In this document: positions 41,797 to 50,987 of the stretch, in pieces | Layout: each line of letters begins with the position of its first letter | How positions within the stretch are numbered: position 1 is the stretch's first letter | Assembly (NCBI RefSeq): GCF_006717145.1 | Contig: NZ_VFQF01000002.1 | Coordinates: 1,426,001 to 1,490,000, forward strand | DNA from: Humibacillus xanthopallidus | Lineage (GTDB): Bacteria > Actinomycetota > Actinomycetes > Actinomycetales > Dermatophilaceae | Direction: 5' to 3' | DNA length: 64,000 bases | Position numbers and translations under genes: made by a program | Notes under the pieces: model-generated | What the model was told of the DNA's origin: nothing | Databases searched by the model: none | Seen by the model: only the letters and a program-made list of their open reading frames with translations

Positions 41797-43004
41797 GACG
41801 CGACCCGCTCGATGAGGACGGCCACGCCGAGCCCGGCCGCGCCGCTGACGGCGGCGACGCCGTAGCGCCCGCCCCGCCGCTCGAGCTCCTCGACGCAGCT
41901 GCCGACGAGGATCGCCCCGGTGGCGCCGAAGGCATGGCCCATCGCCATGGTGCCGCCGTTGGGATTCATGCGGTCAGGGCCGGCTCCGAGGTCACGGCGG
42001 AAGCGGAGGCACAGGGCCGAGAAGGCCTCGGCGAACTCGAAGACGTCGATGTCGTTGGGGGACAGTCCTGCTCGCGCGATCACCTGCTCGACGGCGCTCT
42101 GGCCGGCGGTGAGCATGACGACCGGGTTGACCGCGGTCGAGGCGGCGCCGACGATGCGGGCCCGCGGCGTGATGCCGGCCGCCGCCGCGGCCTCCGGCGA
42201 CCCGATGAGCAGCAGCGCGGCGGCGTCGGCGACCTGCGGGGAGGTGCCGATCGTGTGGAGGTGGTCGATGTGGTCGATCCCCGTCCAGGCGCCGAGGGCG
42301 ATCTCGTCCTGCCCGGCCGCCCCCACCTCGGCGAAGGCCGGGGGCAGGGCGGCCAGCGACTCGAGAGTCGTGCCCGGGCGGACGAGCTCGTCGTGGTCGA
42401 GACCACCGCGCTCGGCGGTCGCCGGCACGGGCACGACCGAACGGTCGAAGGTGCCGGCGGCCCAGGCGGCAGCGGCCTTGTGCTGCGTCTCGAGGCCGTA
42501 GGCGTCGAGCTCCTCGCGGGAGAAGCCCTCCAGCGTGGCGTTGAGGTCTGCGGAGATGCCCATGAGCACAGCGCCGATGCGACGGGTGGTGGGCGGGTCG
42601 CAGTAGAGCGGGCCGCGGTCGGCGAACATCGGCACGCGGGACACGCTCTCGACCCCGCCGGCGACGGCCAGGCGCAGGTCGCCGGCCCGCACGCGCGCCG
42701 CGGTCTGGCCGACAGCGTCGACGCCGGAGGCGCAGAAGCGGTTGATCGTCGCCCCCGGCACGTCGTCGCCCCAGCCCGCGAGCAGGGCGGCGGTGCGGGC
42801 GATGTCGGCCCCCTGGTCGTCGACCTGGGTGGCGCAGCCGAGCGTGATGTCGTCGACCGTCTCGGACCGCAGCCCGGTGCGCTCGACGAGGGCCTGCTGG
42901 AGGTGCACGACGAGGTCGACGGCGGTGTGGTCGTGCAGCGAGCCCTTCGCCGTGCCCTTGCCTCGCGGGGTCCGCACGTAGTCGAGAACGAGCGCGTCGG
43001 TCAT
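41793..43004 (-). CDS. Thiolase-like acetyl-CoA C-acyltransferase with altered active-site motifs
   Basis: 403 residues, full thiolase length. The nucleophilic Cys is in TINRFCASGVDAVGQTA and the His in MAMGHAFGATGAILVG. However, the usual NEAF motif reads AEAF (VFEFAEAFSALCL), and the last motif, normally C-x-G-G-G, reads AVSGAAGLGVAV, with Ser where the second catalytic Cys belongs. The same protein therefore keeps one of two Cys, suggesting a changed or specialised reaction. ATG 43004 has GAGGAC 4 bases upstream. It heads the minus-strand operon and is divergent from a second thiolase. Confidence 0.82.
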   Translation of the reverse strand: MTDALVLDYVRTPRGKGTAKGSLHDHTAVDLVVHLQQALVERTGLRSETVDDITLGCATQVDDQGADIARTAALLAGWGDDVPGATINRFCASGVDAVGQTAARVRAGDLRLAVAGGVESVSRVPMFADRGPLYCDPPTTRRIGAVLMGISADLNATLEGFSREELDAYGLETQHKAAAAWAAGTFDRSVVPVPATAERGGLDHDELVRPGTTLESLAALPPAFAEVGAAGQDEIALGAWTGIDHIDHLHTIGTSPQVADAAALLLIGSPEAAAAAGITPRARIVGAASTAVNPVVMLTAGQSAVEQVIARAGLSPNDIDVFEFAEAFSALCLRFRRDLGAGPDRMNPNGGTMAMGHAFGATGAILVGSCVEELERRGGRYGVAAVSGAAGLGVAVLIERVAS

Positions 43005-43124
43005 GTTGTCCTCTTCACGGATCGGGGGATACTCTGCTAGTTGTAGTACGTAGCGGAGGGCGTTGACAAGCCCGACGGCATACCTTGGCGACGGAGTGGC
43101 GATGGCGCCACGAAGGAGACGGCG
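43005..43124. promoter_or_regulatory. Divergent promoter region between two thiolase operons
   Basis: 120 bases. A perfect TTGACA (43063-43068) is present on the plus strand but no -10 lies at the right distance. CTAGTTGTAGTACGTAG (43038-43054) is imperfectly palindromic and could be an operator for a TetR- or HxlR-type repressor. A CGGCATAC motif is at 43076-43083. Ribosome binding sites face both ways. Confidence 0.4.
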
Positions 43125-44360
43125 ATGGCGGACGAGACGGGCGTCTGGGTGCTCGGTGGATACCAGAGCGACTTCGCGCGCAACCTCACGCGGGAGGGGC
43201 GCGACTACGCCGACCTCACCCGCGAGGTCGTCGACGGCACGCTCGAGGCGGCGGGTGTCGACGGGAGCGGCATCGGGGTCGTGCACGTCGGCAACGCCTT
43301 CGGGCAGCTCTTCGCCGGCCAGGGGCAGCTCGGGGCGATGCCCGCGACCGTGCGCGAGGACCTCTGGGGCGTCCCTGCCTCGCGGCACGAGGCCGCCTGC
43401 GCGAGCGGCGGCATCGCGATCCTGTCGGCGATGGCCGACCTGCGCGCGGGCAACTACGACAGCGCGCTGGTCGTCGGCCTCGAGCTCGAGAAGACCGTGC
43501 CCGGCGACCAGGCTGCGGGCCACCTCGGCGCCGCCGCCTGGGTCGGGCACGAGGGCGAGAGCGCGACCTTCATGTGGCCGCACATGTTCAGCACCGTCGC
43601 CGACGTCTACGACGCGCGCTACGGGCTCGACGAGGCGCACCTTCGCGCCATCGCGTCCGTCAACCTCGGCAATGCCCGGCGCAACCCGAACGCCCAGACG
43701 CGCGGCTGGACGGTGCCCGACCTCACGGGCGACGCCGGCTCCGACGACGCCACCAACCCCGTCGTCGAGGGCCGGGTGCGGCGCTTCGACTGCAGCCAGG
43801 TGACCGACGGTGGCGCGGGGGTCGTGCTCGTCTCGGACGCCTGGCGCCGTGCCCACCCCGAGGTCTCGGCGACACCGCTGGCCCGGGTGCTCGGCTGGGG
43901 CCACCGCACTGTGGGGCTCGGCCTGCAGCAGAAGCTCACCCGCGACGCCGACGACCCCTACGTGCTCCCGCACGTGCGCCAGACCGTCCTCGACGCCTTC
44001 CGCCGCGCCAGGGTCGACCTCGACGACCTCGACGGGCTCGAGACCCACGACTGCTTCACGCCGAGCGAGTACCTCGCGATCGACCACATCGGACTCACCG
44101 GCCCGGGTGAGTCGTGGAAGGCGATCGAGAACGGCGAGATCGAGATGGGTGGTCGGCTGCCGATCAACCCCAGCGGCGGTCTCATCGGGGGCGGCCACCC
44201 CGTCGGAGCGAGCGGCGTCCGCATGCTGCTCGACGCCACGAAGCAGGTGAGCGGCACGGCGGGTGACTACCAGGTCGAGGGCGCGCGCACCTTCGCCACC
44301 CTCAACTTCGGGGGCAGCACCGCCACCACCGTCAGCTTCGTCGTCGGCTCCGCAGCCTGA
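43125..44360 (+). CDS. SCP2/SCPx-type thiolase
   Basis: 411 residues. The nucleophilic Cys is in HEAACASGGIAILSAMADLR; the SCP2-thiolase motif HDCF is present (LETHDCFTPSEYLAIDH); and the His motif is GGGHPVGASGVRMLLDA. The C-terminal Cys of classical thiolases is replaced by NFGGSTATTV, as is usual in the SCP2-like branch. Such enzymes act on branched or bulky beta-keto-acyl-CoA, including steroid side chains. ATG 43125 follows GAAGGAGAC. It leads the plus-strand series with the carotenoid oxygenase, HxlR regulator and acyl-CoA ligase. Confidence 0.86.
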   Translation: MADETGVWVLGGYQSDFARNLTREGRDYADLTREVVDGTLEAAGVDGSGIGVVHVGNAFGQLFAGQGQLGAMPATVREDLWGVPASRHEAACASGGIAILSAMADLRAGNYDSALVVGLELEKTVPGDQAAGHLGAAAWVGHEGESATFMWPHMFSTVADVYDARYGLDEAHLRAIASVNLGNARRNPNAQTRGWTVPDLTGDAGSDDATNPVVEGRVRRFDCSQVTDGGAGVVLVSDAWRRAHPEVSATPLARVLGWGHRTVGLGLQQKLTRDADDPYVLPHVRQTVLDAFRRARVDLDDLDGLETHDCFTPSEYLAIDHIGLTGPGESWKAIENGEIEMGGRLPINPSGGLIGGGHPVGASGVRMLLDATKQVSGTAGDYQVEGARTFATLNFGGSTATTVSFVVGSAA

Positions 44361-44439
44361 CGCCGCAACCGAACCCACCGCACCCACCCAGACCCACCTG
44401 AAACCACCTGAACCCACCCGAGACGAAGGAAGCCCGCGC

Positions 44440-45957
44440 ATGGATGTCGAAGTCGTCGGTCGTCTGCTCTCCACCCTGCCCGCAGACGACGACCACCCGT
44501 ATCGCACGGGCCCGTGGCGACCCCAGACGACGGAATGGAGGGCCGACGACCTCGAGGTCGTCGAGGGCGCGGTCCCGACCGACCTCGACGGCGTCTACCT
44601 GCGCAACACCGAGAACCCGGTCCACCCGTCGATGAAGAACTACCACCCCTTCGACGGCGACGGCATGATCCACGTCGTCGGCTTCCGCGACGGGAAAGCC
44701 TTCTACCGCAACCGTTTCGTGCGCACCGACGGACTGGCCGCGGAGCAGGAGGCCGGGCACGCGCTGTGGGCGGGTCTCGCCGAGTCGCCGTCGCTGTCGC
44801 TGCGCGAGGACGGCTGGGGTGCGCGCCGGCGCATGAAGGACGCCTCGAGCACCGACGTCATCGTGCACCGCGGCACGGCCCTGACGAGCTTCTACCAGTG
44901 TGGCGACCTCTACCGCCTCGACCCGATGTCGGCCGAGACCCTCGGCAAGGAGACGTGGAACGGCAGGTTCCCCTTCGAGTGGGGTGTCTCCGCCCACCCG
45001 AAGGTCGACGACCGCACCGGCGAGATGCTGTTCTTCAACTACAGCAAGGACGCGCCCTACATGCACTACGGCGTCGTCGACGAGAGCAACGAGCTGGCCC
45101 ACTACATCGACGTGCCGCTGCCAGGCCCTCGTCTGCCGCACGACATGGCCTTCACCGAGAACTACGCGATCCTCAACGACTGCCCCCTCTTCTGGGAGCC
45201 CGAGCTGCTCGCCAAGGGCGCCCACGTGGCGCGCTTCCACCCCGACCTGCCGACCCGCTTCGCCGTCATCCCGCGGCGTGGGCAGACCTCCGACATCCGG
45301 TGGTTCGAGGCTGAGTCGACCTACGTCCTGCACTTCGTCAACGCGTACGAGGAGGGCGACGAGATCGTGCTCGACGGCTTCTTCCAGGGTGACCCCGAGC
45401 CCGCCGACAACGGGATGGGCAACAAGTGGGAGCGCGCCTTCCGCTTCCTCGCCCTCGACCGCATGCAGGCGCGCCTGCACCGGTGGCGGCTCAACCTCTC
45501 GACGGGGCTCGTCAAGGAGGAGCCGCTGAGCGAGAGCATCACCGAGTTCGGCATGATCAACGGTGCCGTCGCCGGCACCAAGCACCGGTATGCGTACGCC
45601 GCCTCGGGCAAGCCCCACTGGTTCCTCTTCGACGGGCTCGTCAAGCACGACGTCCTCACCGGCTCGGAGGAGCGCTTCTCCTTCGGCGACGGGGTCTACG
45701 GCAGCGAGACCGCCATGGCGCCGCGGGTCGGTGGCACCGCCGAGGACGACGGGTACCTCGTCACGCTGACGACCGACATGAACGCCGACGCGTCGTATGC
45801 CGTGGTCTTCGACGCCGCTCGCGTGGCCGACGGGCCGGTGTGCAAGCTCAAGCTGCCCGAGCGCATCTCGAGCGGCACGCACTCCACGTGGGCCCCGGGC
45901 TCCGAGCTGCGACGGTGGCAGCAGACGGACACCGCGGCCGAGGCTGTCGGACTCTGA
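44440..45957 (+). CDS. Carotenoid/stilbene-cleavage-type dioxygenase
   Basis: 505 residues, seven-bladed propeller oxygenase. The four iron His are in VSAHPKVDDRTGEM, LPHDMAFTEN, VLHFVNAYEEGDE and SSGTHSTWAPGSEL; GVYLRNTENPVHP and YHPFDGDGMIHVVG are the N-terminal family motifs. Members split an alkene C=C with O2 to two carbonyls, in carotenoids, apocarotenoids, retinoids or lignin-type stilbenes. Placement amid acyl-CoA enzymes favours a catabolic role. ATG 44440 follows GAAGGA. The preceding 70 bases hold short imperfect CCACC-type repeats. It ends 20 bases before the regulator gene; a CGGCATAC motif begins 1 base after the stop. Confidence 0.9.
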   Translation: MDVEVVGRLLSTLPADDDHPYRTGPWRPQTTEWRADDLEVVEGAVPTDLDGVYLRNTENPVHPSMKNYHPFDGDGMIHVVGFRDGKAFYRNRFVRTDGLAAEQEAGHALWAGLAESPSLSLREDGWGARRRMKDASSTDVIVHRGTALTSFYQCGDLYRLDPMSAETLGKETWNGRFPFEWGVSAHPKVDDRTGEMLFFNYSKDAPYMHYGVVDESNELAHYIDVPLPGPRLPHDMAFTENYAILNDCPLFWEPELLAKGAHVARFHPDLPTRFAVIPRRGQTSDIRWFEAESTYVLHFVNAYEEGDEIVLDGFFQGDPEPADNGMGNKWERAFRFLALDRMQARLHRWRLNLSTGLVKEEPLSESITEFGMINGAVAGTKHRYAYAASGKPHWFLFDGLVKHDVLTGSEERFSFGDGVYGSETAMAPRVGGTAEDDGYLVTLTTDMNADASYAVVFDAARVADGPVCKLKLPERISSGTHSTWAPGSELRRWQQTDTAAEAVGL

Positions 45958-45977
45958 CGGCATACGACCCCGCCCCC

Positions 45978-46970
45978 ATGGACGACACCGCGCCGACCGA
46001 CCTCACCCAGCCCACCCGTCTGCCTGCCGGCGGGCCCAACGCCATCGGCCACATGCTCGGGCTGCTCGGGGACGAGTGGACGCTGCTCCTTCTCCAACAG
46101 GCCCTGCAGGGGGTGACGCGCTACGGCCAGTTCAAGGAGACGCTCCCCATCTCGAACTCCGTGCTGACCGCACGACTGCGCAGTCTCAGCGAGGCACAGC
46201 TGCTCGAACGCCATGTCTACCAGTCGAATCCGGAGAGGGCGGAGTACCTCACCACCCCGCGGAGCCGTTCGCTGTGGCCGGTCATGCTCGCGATCTGGGA
46301 GTGGGAGCGGCAGTGGGTGCCGGAGCACCCGGCGCCCCTGCCGGCCATGCACCACTCCGTGTGTGGCCACGACTTCGCCCCGGTCGTCGTGTGCCAGGCG
46401 TGCGGCAAGCCCTTCGAGCCCCGCGAGGTCGTGGCGGAGTGGGGCCCGAGCGGCTCGTGGGCGCGGTCGGTGCCCCAGGCGACGACGCGGCGCCGCTGGG
46501 AGCCCGAGGCGGGCCACCAGTACCCCGGCCTCTTCCCGCAGACGATGGCCATCTTCGGCAACCGCTGGTCGTCGGCGCTCATAGGTGCCGCCTTCCGCGG
46601 CGTCACCCGGTTCACCGACTTCGAGGCCAACCTCGGGGCGCCCCCGACCCTCGTCGCCGACCGGCTCCGGTCGTTCTGCGCGATCGGGGTGCTCGAGCCA
46701 CGGGCCAACCCGGACCGCCCCGACTGGGCGGAGTACGGCCTCACGCCCAAGGGCCGCGCGTTCTATCCCGTCATCGCGGCCTCGATCGCCTGGGCCGAGC
46801 ACTGGTTCGTCTCCCCGGAGGGGCGAGCCGTCGTGCAGCACCACCGCACCTGCGGCGAGGAGCTGACCGCGATCTTCACCTGCGACCAGTGCGAGCGCCC
46901 GCTGGCGGGCAACGACGTCACCGTGGTCCCGGCCGACGATGCCCGGGACCCTCACGAAGGAGAGGCATGA
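45978..46970 (+). CDS. Tandem HxlR-type transcriptional regulator with Cys/His motifs
   Basis: 330 residues. It contains two winged-helix HxlR domains: GLLGDEWTLLLLQQALQGVT (about residue 30) and AIFGNRWSSALIGAAFRGVT (about residue 190). Each is followed by the same metal-like pattern HHxxC-x9-C-x2-C: HHSVCGHDF...CQAC and HHRTCGEEL...CDQC. This suggests an internal duplication, each half with a small zinc-ribbon-like element. HxlR proteins regulate detoxification or catabolic genes. Its stop overlaps the next gene (ATGA), so it probably regulates this cluster. Its effector is unknown. Confidence 0.85.
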   Translation: MDDTAPTDLTQPTRLPAGGPNAIGHMLGLLGDEWTLLLLQQALQGVTRYGQFKETLPISNSVLTARLRSLSEAQLLERHVYQSNPERAEYLTTPRSRSLWPVMLAIWEWERQWVPEHPAPLPAMHHSVCGHDFAPVVVCQACGKPFEPREVVAEWGPSGSWARSVPQATTRRRWEPEAGHQYPGLFPQTMAIFGNRWSSALIGAAFRGVTRFTDFEANLGAPPTLVADRLRSFCAIGVLEPRANPDRPDWAEYGLTPKGRAFYPVIAASIAWAEHWFVSPEGRAVVQHHRTCGEELTAIFTCDQCERPLAGNDVTVVPADDARDPHEGEA

Positions 46971-48532
46971 CCGCGCCGACGACCATCGCCGACATCATCC
47001 GCACCACGAGCAGGGAGCACCCCGGCTCGCCGGCGGTGGTGGGGGAGGGCCGGCCGGTGACGCACGGCGAGCTGGGCCGGCGCTCCGACGCTCTCGCGTC
47101 CGGGCTCGTCTCGTGGGGCCTCGGCCCGGGCGACCGCGTCGCCTACCTCGCTCGCAACGCCACGGAGTACTGGGAGCTCTTCTTCGCGGCCGCCAAGGCA
47201 GGCGTCGCCGTCGTGCCGCTCAACTTCCGGCTGTCGCGTGACGAGGTCGCCTACGTGCTCGGCGACTGCGAGCCCGCCGTCCTCCTCGTCGAGGACCACC
47301 TCACGTTGCTCGTGCCGAGCGGGTATGCGGGTCACCGCCTCGTCTTCTCGCAGAGCGGCTCGTTGACGAGCACGCCCGAGGGCTGGTCGAGCTACGAGGA
47401 GTGGCTCGCCGAGCAGGCGGAGGTCGACCCCTGTCGCGACGTCGGGGGTGACGCGCTCTGCTCGATCATGTACTCCTCGGGCACGACCGGCCGGCCCAAG
47501 GGTGTGATGACCACGGTCGCCGGAATGCTCTGGGCCGTCAGCGCCTTCAGCTCGCAGTTCGTGGTCACGGCGAGCTCGGTCAGCCTCGTGCCGACGCCGT
47601 ACTACCACATCGCCGCCGGCGGATGGTCGCTCATCGCGCTCTCTGCGGGCGGTCGCATCGTCCAGTTCACCGAGGTGACGCCGGCCACCATGCTCGGGCT
47701 GCTCGTCGGTCACCGGGCGACCCACGTCATCATGGTGCCCACCGTCATGCAGCTGTTCATCACGAGCCCGGAGGCGTCGGCCGCCGACTACTCGAGCGTC
47801 GAGTACGTCGTCTACGGCGGCTCGCCCATCTCCGAGACCGTCATGGTGGGCGCCAAGGAGGTCTTCGGGGCCAAGCTCGCGCAGAGCTATGGGCTGACCG
47901 AGACGATCGGCGTGACGACGATCCTGCGCGACGAGGACCACGTCACGGGTCCGGACAGCAAGCTGCGTTCGGCAGGGCGAGCCGTGCCCGGCGTCGAGGT
48001 CGCCGTCTTCGACCCCAGCACCGGATCTGCCTGTGCCACCGGCGAGGTCGGTGAGATCGTCACCCGCGGTCCCGGTGTCACCCATGGCTACTGGCGACTG
48101 CCCGAGGCAACGGAGTCGTCCTTCTGGCCCGGAGGCTGGTTCCGCACCGGCGATGCGGGCTTCCTCGACGACGAGGGCTACGTCTTCCTCAAGGACCGCA
48201 TCAAGGACCTCGTCATGTCCGGTGGCGAGAACATCTACCCCGCAGAGGTCGAGAACGTCGTCATGGCCCACCCGGACGTGCAGGAGGTGGCCGTCATCGG
48301 CGTGCCCTCCGACCGGTGGGGGGAGTCGCCCATCGCCGTCGTCGCTCCCCGGGCAGGCCACACCGTCGACCCGGACGAGCTCATCGCCTTCACGAGGGAG
48401 CGGCTCGCGCACTACAAGTGCCCCACGGCCGTCGCGGTCGTCGACGCACTGCCCCGCAACCCTTCCGGCAAGGTGCTGAAGCGCGACCTTCGCGCTCCCT
48501 ACTGGGCCGGCCACGACAGGAGCATCGGATGA
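46967..48532 (+). CDS. AMP-dependent acyl-CoA synthetase (1)
   Basis: 521 residues, ANL superfamily. Motifs: MYSSGTTGRPKGVMTTVAGM (P-loop), QSYGLTETIGVTTIL (A5), GDAGFLDDEGYVFLKDRIKD (hinge) and NPSGKVLKRDLR with the adenylating Lys. It activates a carboxylic acid to its CoA ester with ATP; the binding-pocket region does not reveal the substrate. Translationally coupled to the regulator upstream (AAGGAGAGGC before ATG) and to the VOC-like gene downstream (ATGA). Confidence 0.9.
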   Translation: MTAPTTIADIIRTTSREHPGSPAVVGEGRPVTHGELGRRSDALASGLVSWGLGPGDRVAYLARNATEYWELFFAAAKAGVAVVPLNFRLSRDEVAYVLGDCEPAVLLVEDHLTLLVPSGYAGHRLVFSQSGSLTSTPEGWSSYEEWLAEQAEVDPCRDVGGDALCSIMYSSGTTGRPKGVMTTVAGMLWAVSAFSSQFVVTASSVSLVPTPYYHIAAGGWSLIALSAGGRIVQFTEVTPATMLGLLVGHRATHVIMVPTVMQLFITSPEASAADYSSVEYVVYGGSPISETVMVGAKEVFGAKLAQSYGLTETIGVTTILRDEDHVTGPDSKLRSAGRAVPGVEVAVFDPSTGSACATGEVGEIVTRGPGVTHGYWRLPEATESSFWPGGWFRTGDAGFLDDEGYVFLKDRIKDLVMSGGENIYPAEVENVVMAHPDVQEVAVIGVPSDRWGESPIAVVAPRAGHTVDPDELIAFTRERLAHYKCPTAVAVVDALPRNPSGKVLKRDLRAPYWAGHDRSIG

Positions 48533-49317
48533 GCCTCACTCCCGCGCAGCGCGCCATCCTCAGGCAGGTCGTCATCGGCTCGCCGGATCTCGACGCCACG
48601 ACCCGAGAGCTGCGCGAGTCGCTCGGTGTGGCAAGGGGTTTCGCCGACCCCTTGCTGGAGGAGATCGGCATGGCCGACGAGACCATCCGGGTTGGCCCCG
48701 AGGCGCACCTCGAGGTCGTCGCCCCGCTGCGCGGGGACGTCTCGCTCGCAGCCTGGCTGCGCAAGGCCGGTGGTGGCGGGGGCTACGCCCTGTCGATCCA
48801 GGTGCCCGACCTCACGCCTCACCTCGCCGCAGCGGCGCGGCAGGGAGTGCGCGTCGTCGCCGACCTCGTGGCCTACGGCCATCGCATCGTGCAGCTGCAC
48901 CCGGGCGACATGGGCCTGCTCATCGAGCTCGACGAGATCGCCGACCCGGCAGCCTGGTTCTGGGACGACATCGAGGCGGAGGTCGCGACCGCGCCGCGCG
49001 TCGACGACGTGCTCGCCGTCGAGATCACCTCGCACGACCCGCGAGCGCAGGTCGCCCTGTGGGCCTCGGTGCTGGGCGCGGAGGTGGACCCCACCGACTC
49101 AGAGCCGCGAATCAACCTGGGCCGCCGTGAGATCCGCTTCGTCGAGGGGTCACGCAAGATGCTGTCGGCGATCGACCTCGCAGCCGTCGACCCCGAGGCG
49201 CACGCGGGGACAGCCGTCGACGTCGCCGGTGTGCACCTGCGTCTGGTCGACCCGGCGGCGGCCACAGTGACGGCCGCCGCCGCGACTGCCCAGCCCGCTC
49301 AGCTCGGGTCGGCGTAG
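48529..49317 (+). CDS. VOC/glyoxalase-like protein
   Basis: 262 residues. It appears to be two VOC-type beta-alpha-beta-beta-beta modules: LRQVVIGSPDLDATTRELRE at the start and a second at LAVEITSHDPRAQVALWASV, with RIVQLHPGDMGLLIELDE between. Metal ligands of classical members are not all evident, so a binding or isomerase-like role is as likely as an oxygenase. It overlaps the acyl-CoA ligase stop (ATGA). Its last 19 bases overlap the convergent ligase gene on the other strand. Confidence 0.77.
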   Translation: MSLTPAQRAILRQVVIGSPDLDATTRELRESLGVARGFADPLLEEIGMADETIRVGPEAHLEVVAPLRGDVSLAAWLRKAGGGGGYALSIQVPDLTPHLAAAARQGVRVVADLVAYGHRIVQLHPGDMGLLIELDEIADPAAWFWDDIEAEVATAPRVDDVLAVEITSHDPRAQVALWASVLGAEVDPTDSEPRINLGRREIRFVEGSRKMLSAIDLAAVDPEAHAGTAVDVAGVHLRLVDPAAATVTAAAATAQPAQLGSA

Positions 49318-50957
49318 TCCTCACGCAGCCGCGTCTTGAGGAGCTTGCCGCTCGCGTTGAGCGGCAGGGCGTCGACGAAGGCCACCCCGACGGGGCACTT
49401 GTAGTGCGCCATCTGCTCCCGCGCCCAGGCGATGAGGCCGGCCTCGTCGAGGTCGCTCCCCGGCGCGCGCACGACGACGGCGAAGGGTGACTCACCCCAG
49501 CGGGCCGACCGGATGCCGATGACGGCTGCGTGCGCCACTCCGGGGTGCCCGGTGAGGATGCTCTCGACCTCGGCCGGAAAGACGTTCTCGCCGCCGGAGA
49601 CGATCATGTCCTTGAGCCGGTCGTGCAGGAAGAGGTAGCCCTCGGCATCCATCGACCCGCCGTCGCCGGTGCGCAGCCATCCGTCGGGCGTGATGGCGGC
49701 AGACGTCGCCTCCGGGTTGCGCCAGTAGCGACGCATGACGTGACCGCCGCCGATGAGCACCTCGCCCCGCTCGCCATGAGGCAGGTCCTCGAGGGTGACC
49801 GGGTCGACGACGCGCACGGGCACGTTGGCCATCGGGCGGCCCGCCGACCGAAGTCGGTGCGCCGTCTCCGGGGTGGGCCGGTGGTCCTCGGGCGACAGCA
49901 TGGTGACGCCGCCGGTCGACTCCGTCAGCCCGTAGCTCTGGAGGAACTTGCAGCCGAAAACCACTGTGGCGTCACGCAGCACGGGCTCGGGGATGGGTGA
50001 GCTGCCGTAGACCATGTAGCGCAGCGCCGACCAGTCCGCCGTGCGCACCTCGGGCTGCCCGAGGAGGAACTGGATGACGGTGGGCACGGCGACGGCGTGC
50101 GTGACGGCATACGCCTGGAGGATGCGGATGAGGTCGGCCGGCCCGGTGGGGTTGAGCAGCAGGAGGGCGGCGCCGTTGACGACGCTGACGAGGGCGAGGC
50201 CGAAGCCGGAGACGTGGAAGAAGGGCACGGGCGCGAGCGCGACGCAGTCGGTGTCGAGCTCCAGCAGGTAGTGCATGGCCGCGATCGCCTGCCCGATGTT
50301 GGCGCCGGTCAGCTCGATGCCCTTGGGGCGCCCCGTGGTTCCCGACGTGTAGAACATCAGCGCCGTGTCGTCGGGTGAGCGCCGGTGGCCGGGGTCCTCG
50401 TCGCTGACGCCGTCGAGCCAGGCCTCCCAGCCCACGACCGTAGCGCCGGGCGTATGCCGTCCGTCCCCCTCCGCAGACAGCGTCACCACCCGCTTCACGC
50501 TGGGCACGGCGGCTGCGGCCTCGACGAGCCGCTCCTGCCCGTGGCCCAGCACGACGACGGACGGCTCGCTGTCGCCGAGGATGAACTCCATCTCCGGCAC
50601 CGACAGCCGGAAGTTGAGGGCGGTCGGGATCGCGCCCATCTTCGACCCGCCGAAGAGCACGGCGAGGAAGGACGAGGCGTTCTCGCCGATGTAGCAGACG
50701 CGGTCGCCCACCGACACGCCGTCGCGCAGCAGAGCCTGCCCGACGCGGCTCGCGTCACGGTCGAGCTCGGCGAACGTCGTGCGCGTGTCGGCGGTGATGA
50801 CGGCCGGGAGGTCGGGGGTCGCCGCGGCGCGCTGCCGGGTGATGTCCTCGAGACGCTCGACGCGGGTGCCGTCGGGATGCAGGGCGTAGTGCGGGTCGCG
50901 GTACTCCACCGGGGTGGGGGTCATCCACGTGCCGGGGGCCTGTGCTGCTCGCGTCAT
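49299..50957 (-). CDS. AMP-dependent acyl-CoA synthetase (2)
   Basis: 552 residues, ANL fold. Motifs: FYTSGTTGRPKGIELTGANI, QSYGLTESTGGVTML, GDGGSMDAEGYLFLHDRLKD and NASGKLLKTRLRED with the catalytic Lys. Full length; more N-terminal sequence than its neighbour at 46967, with which it shares only family-level motifs. The gene faces the VOC-like gene and their coding ends overlap by 19 bases. Upstream on the minus strand is the DapB-like operon, 30 bases away, probably co-transcribed. Confidence 0.9.
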   Translation of the reverse strand: MTRAAQAPGTWMTPTPVEYRDPHYALHPDGTRVERLEDITRQRAAATPDLPAVITADTRTTFAELDRDASRVGQALLRDGVSVGDRVCYIGENASSFLAVLFGGSKMGAIPTALNFRLSVPEMEFILGDSEPSVVVLGHGQERLVEAAAAVPSVKRVVTLSAEGDGRHTPGATVVGWEAWLDGVSDEDPGHRRSPDDTALMFYTSGTTGRPKGIELTGANIGQAIAAMHYLLELDTDCVALAPVPFFHVSGFGLALVSVVNGAALLLLNPTGPADLIRILQAYAVTHAVAVPTVIQFLLGQPEVRTADWSALRYMVYGSSPIPEPVLRDATVVFGCKFLQSYGLTESTGGVTMLSPEDHRPTPETAHRLRSAGRPMANVPVRVVDPVTLEDLPHGERGEVLIGGGHVMRRYWRNPEATSAAITPDGWLRTGDGGSMDAEGYLFLHDRLKDMIVSGGENVFPAEVESILTGHPGVAHAAVIGIRSARWGESPFAVVVRAPGSDLDEAGLIAWAREQMAHYKCPVGVAFVDALPLNASGKLLKTRLREDYADPS

Positions 50958-50987
50958 CGGGAGCTCCTTGCTGCTGCTGGGTCGGGT

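Noticed and set aside
43063-43086. TTGACA plus TACCTT as the promoter of the SCP2-type thiolase
   Set aside because: The spacing is only 12 bases, too short for a normal promoter; only the TTGACA is noted.
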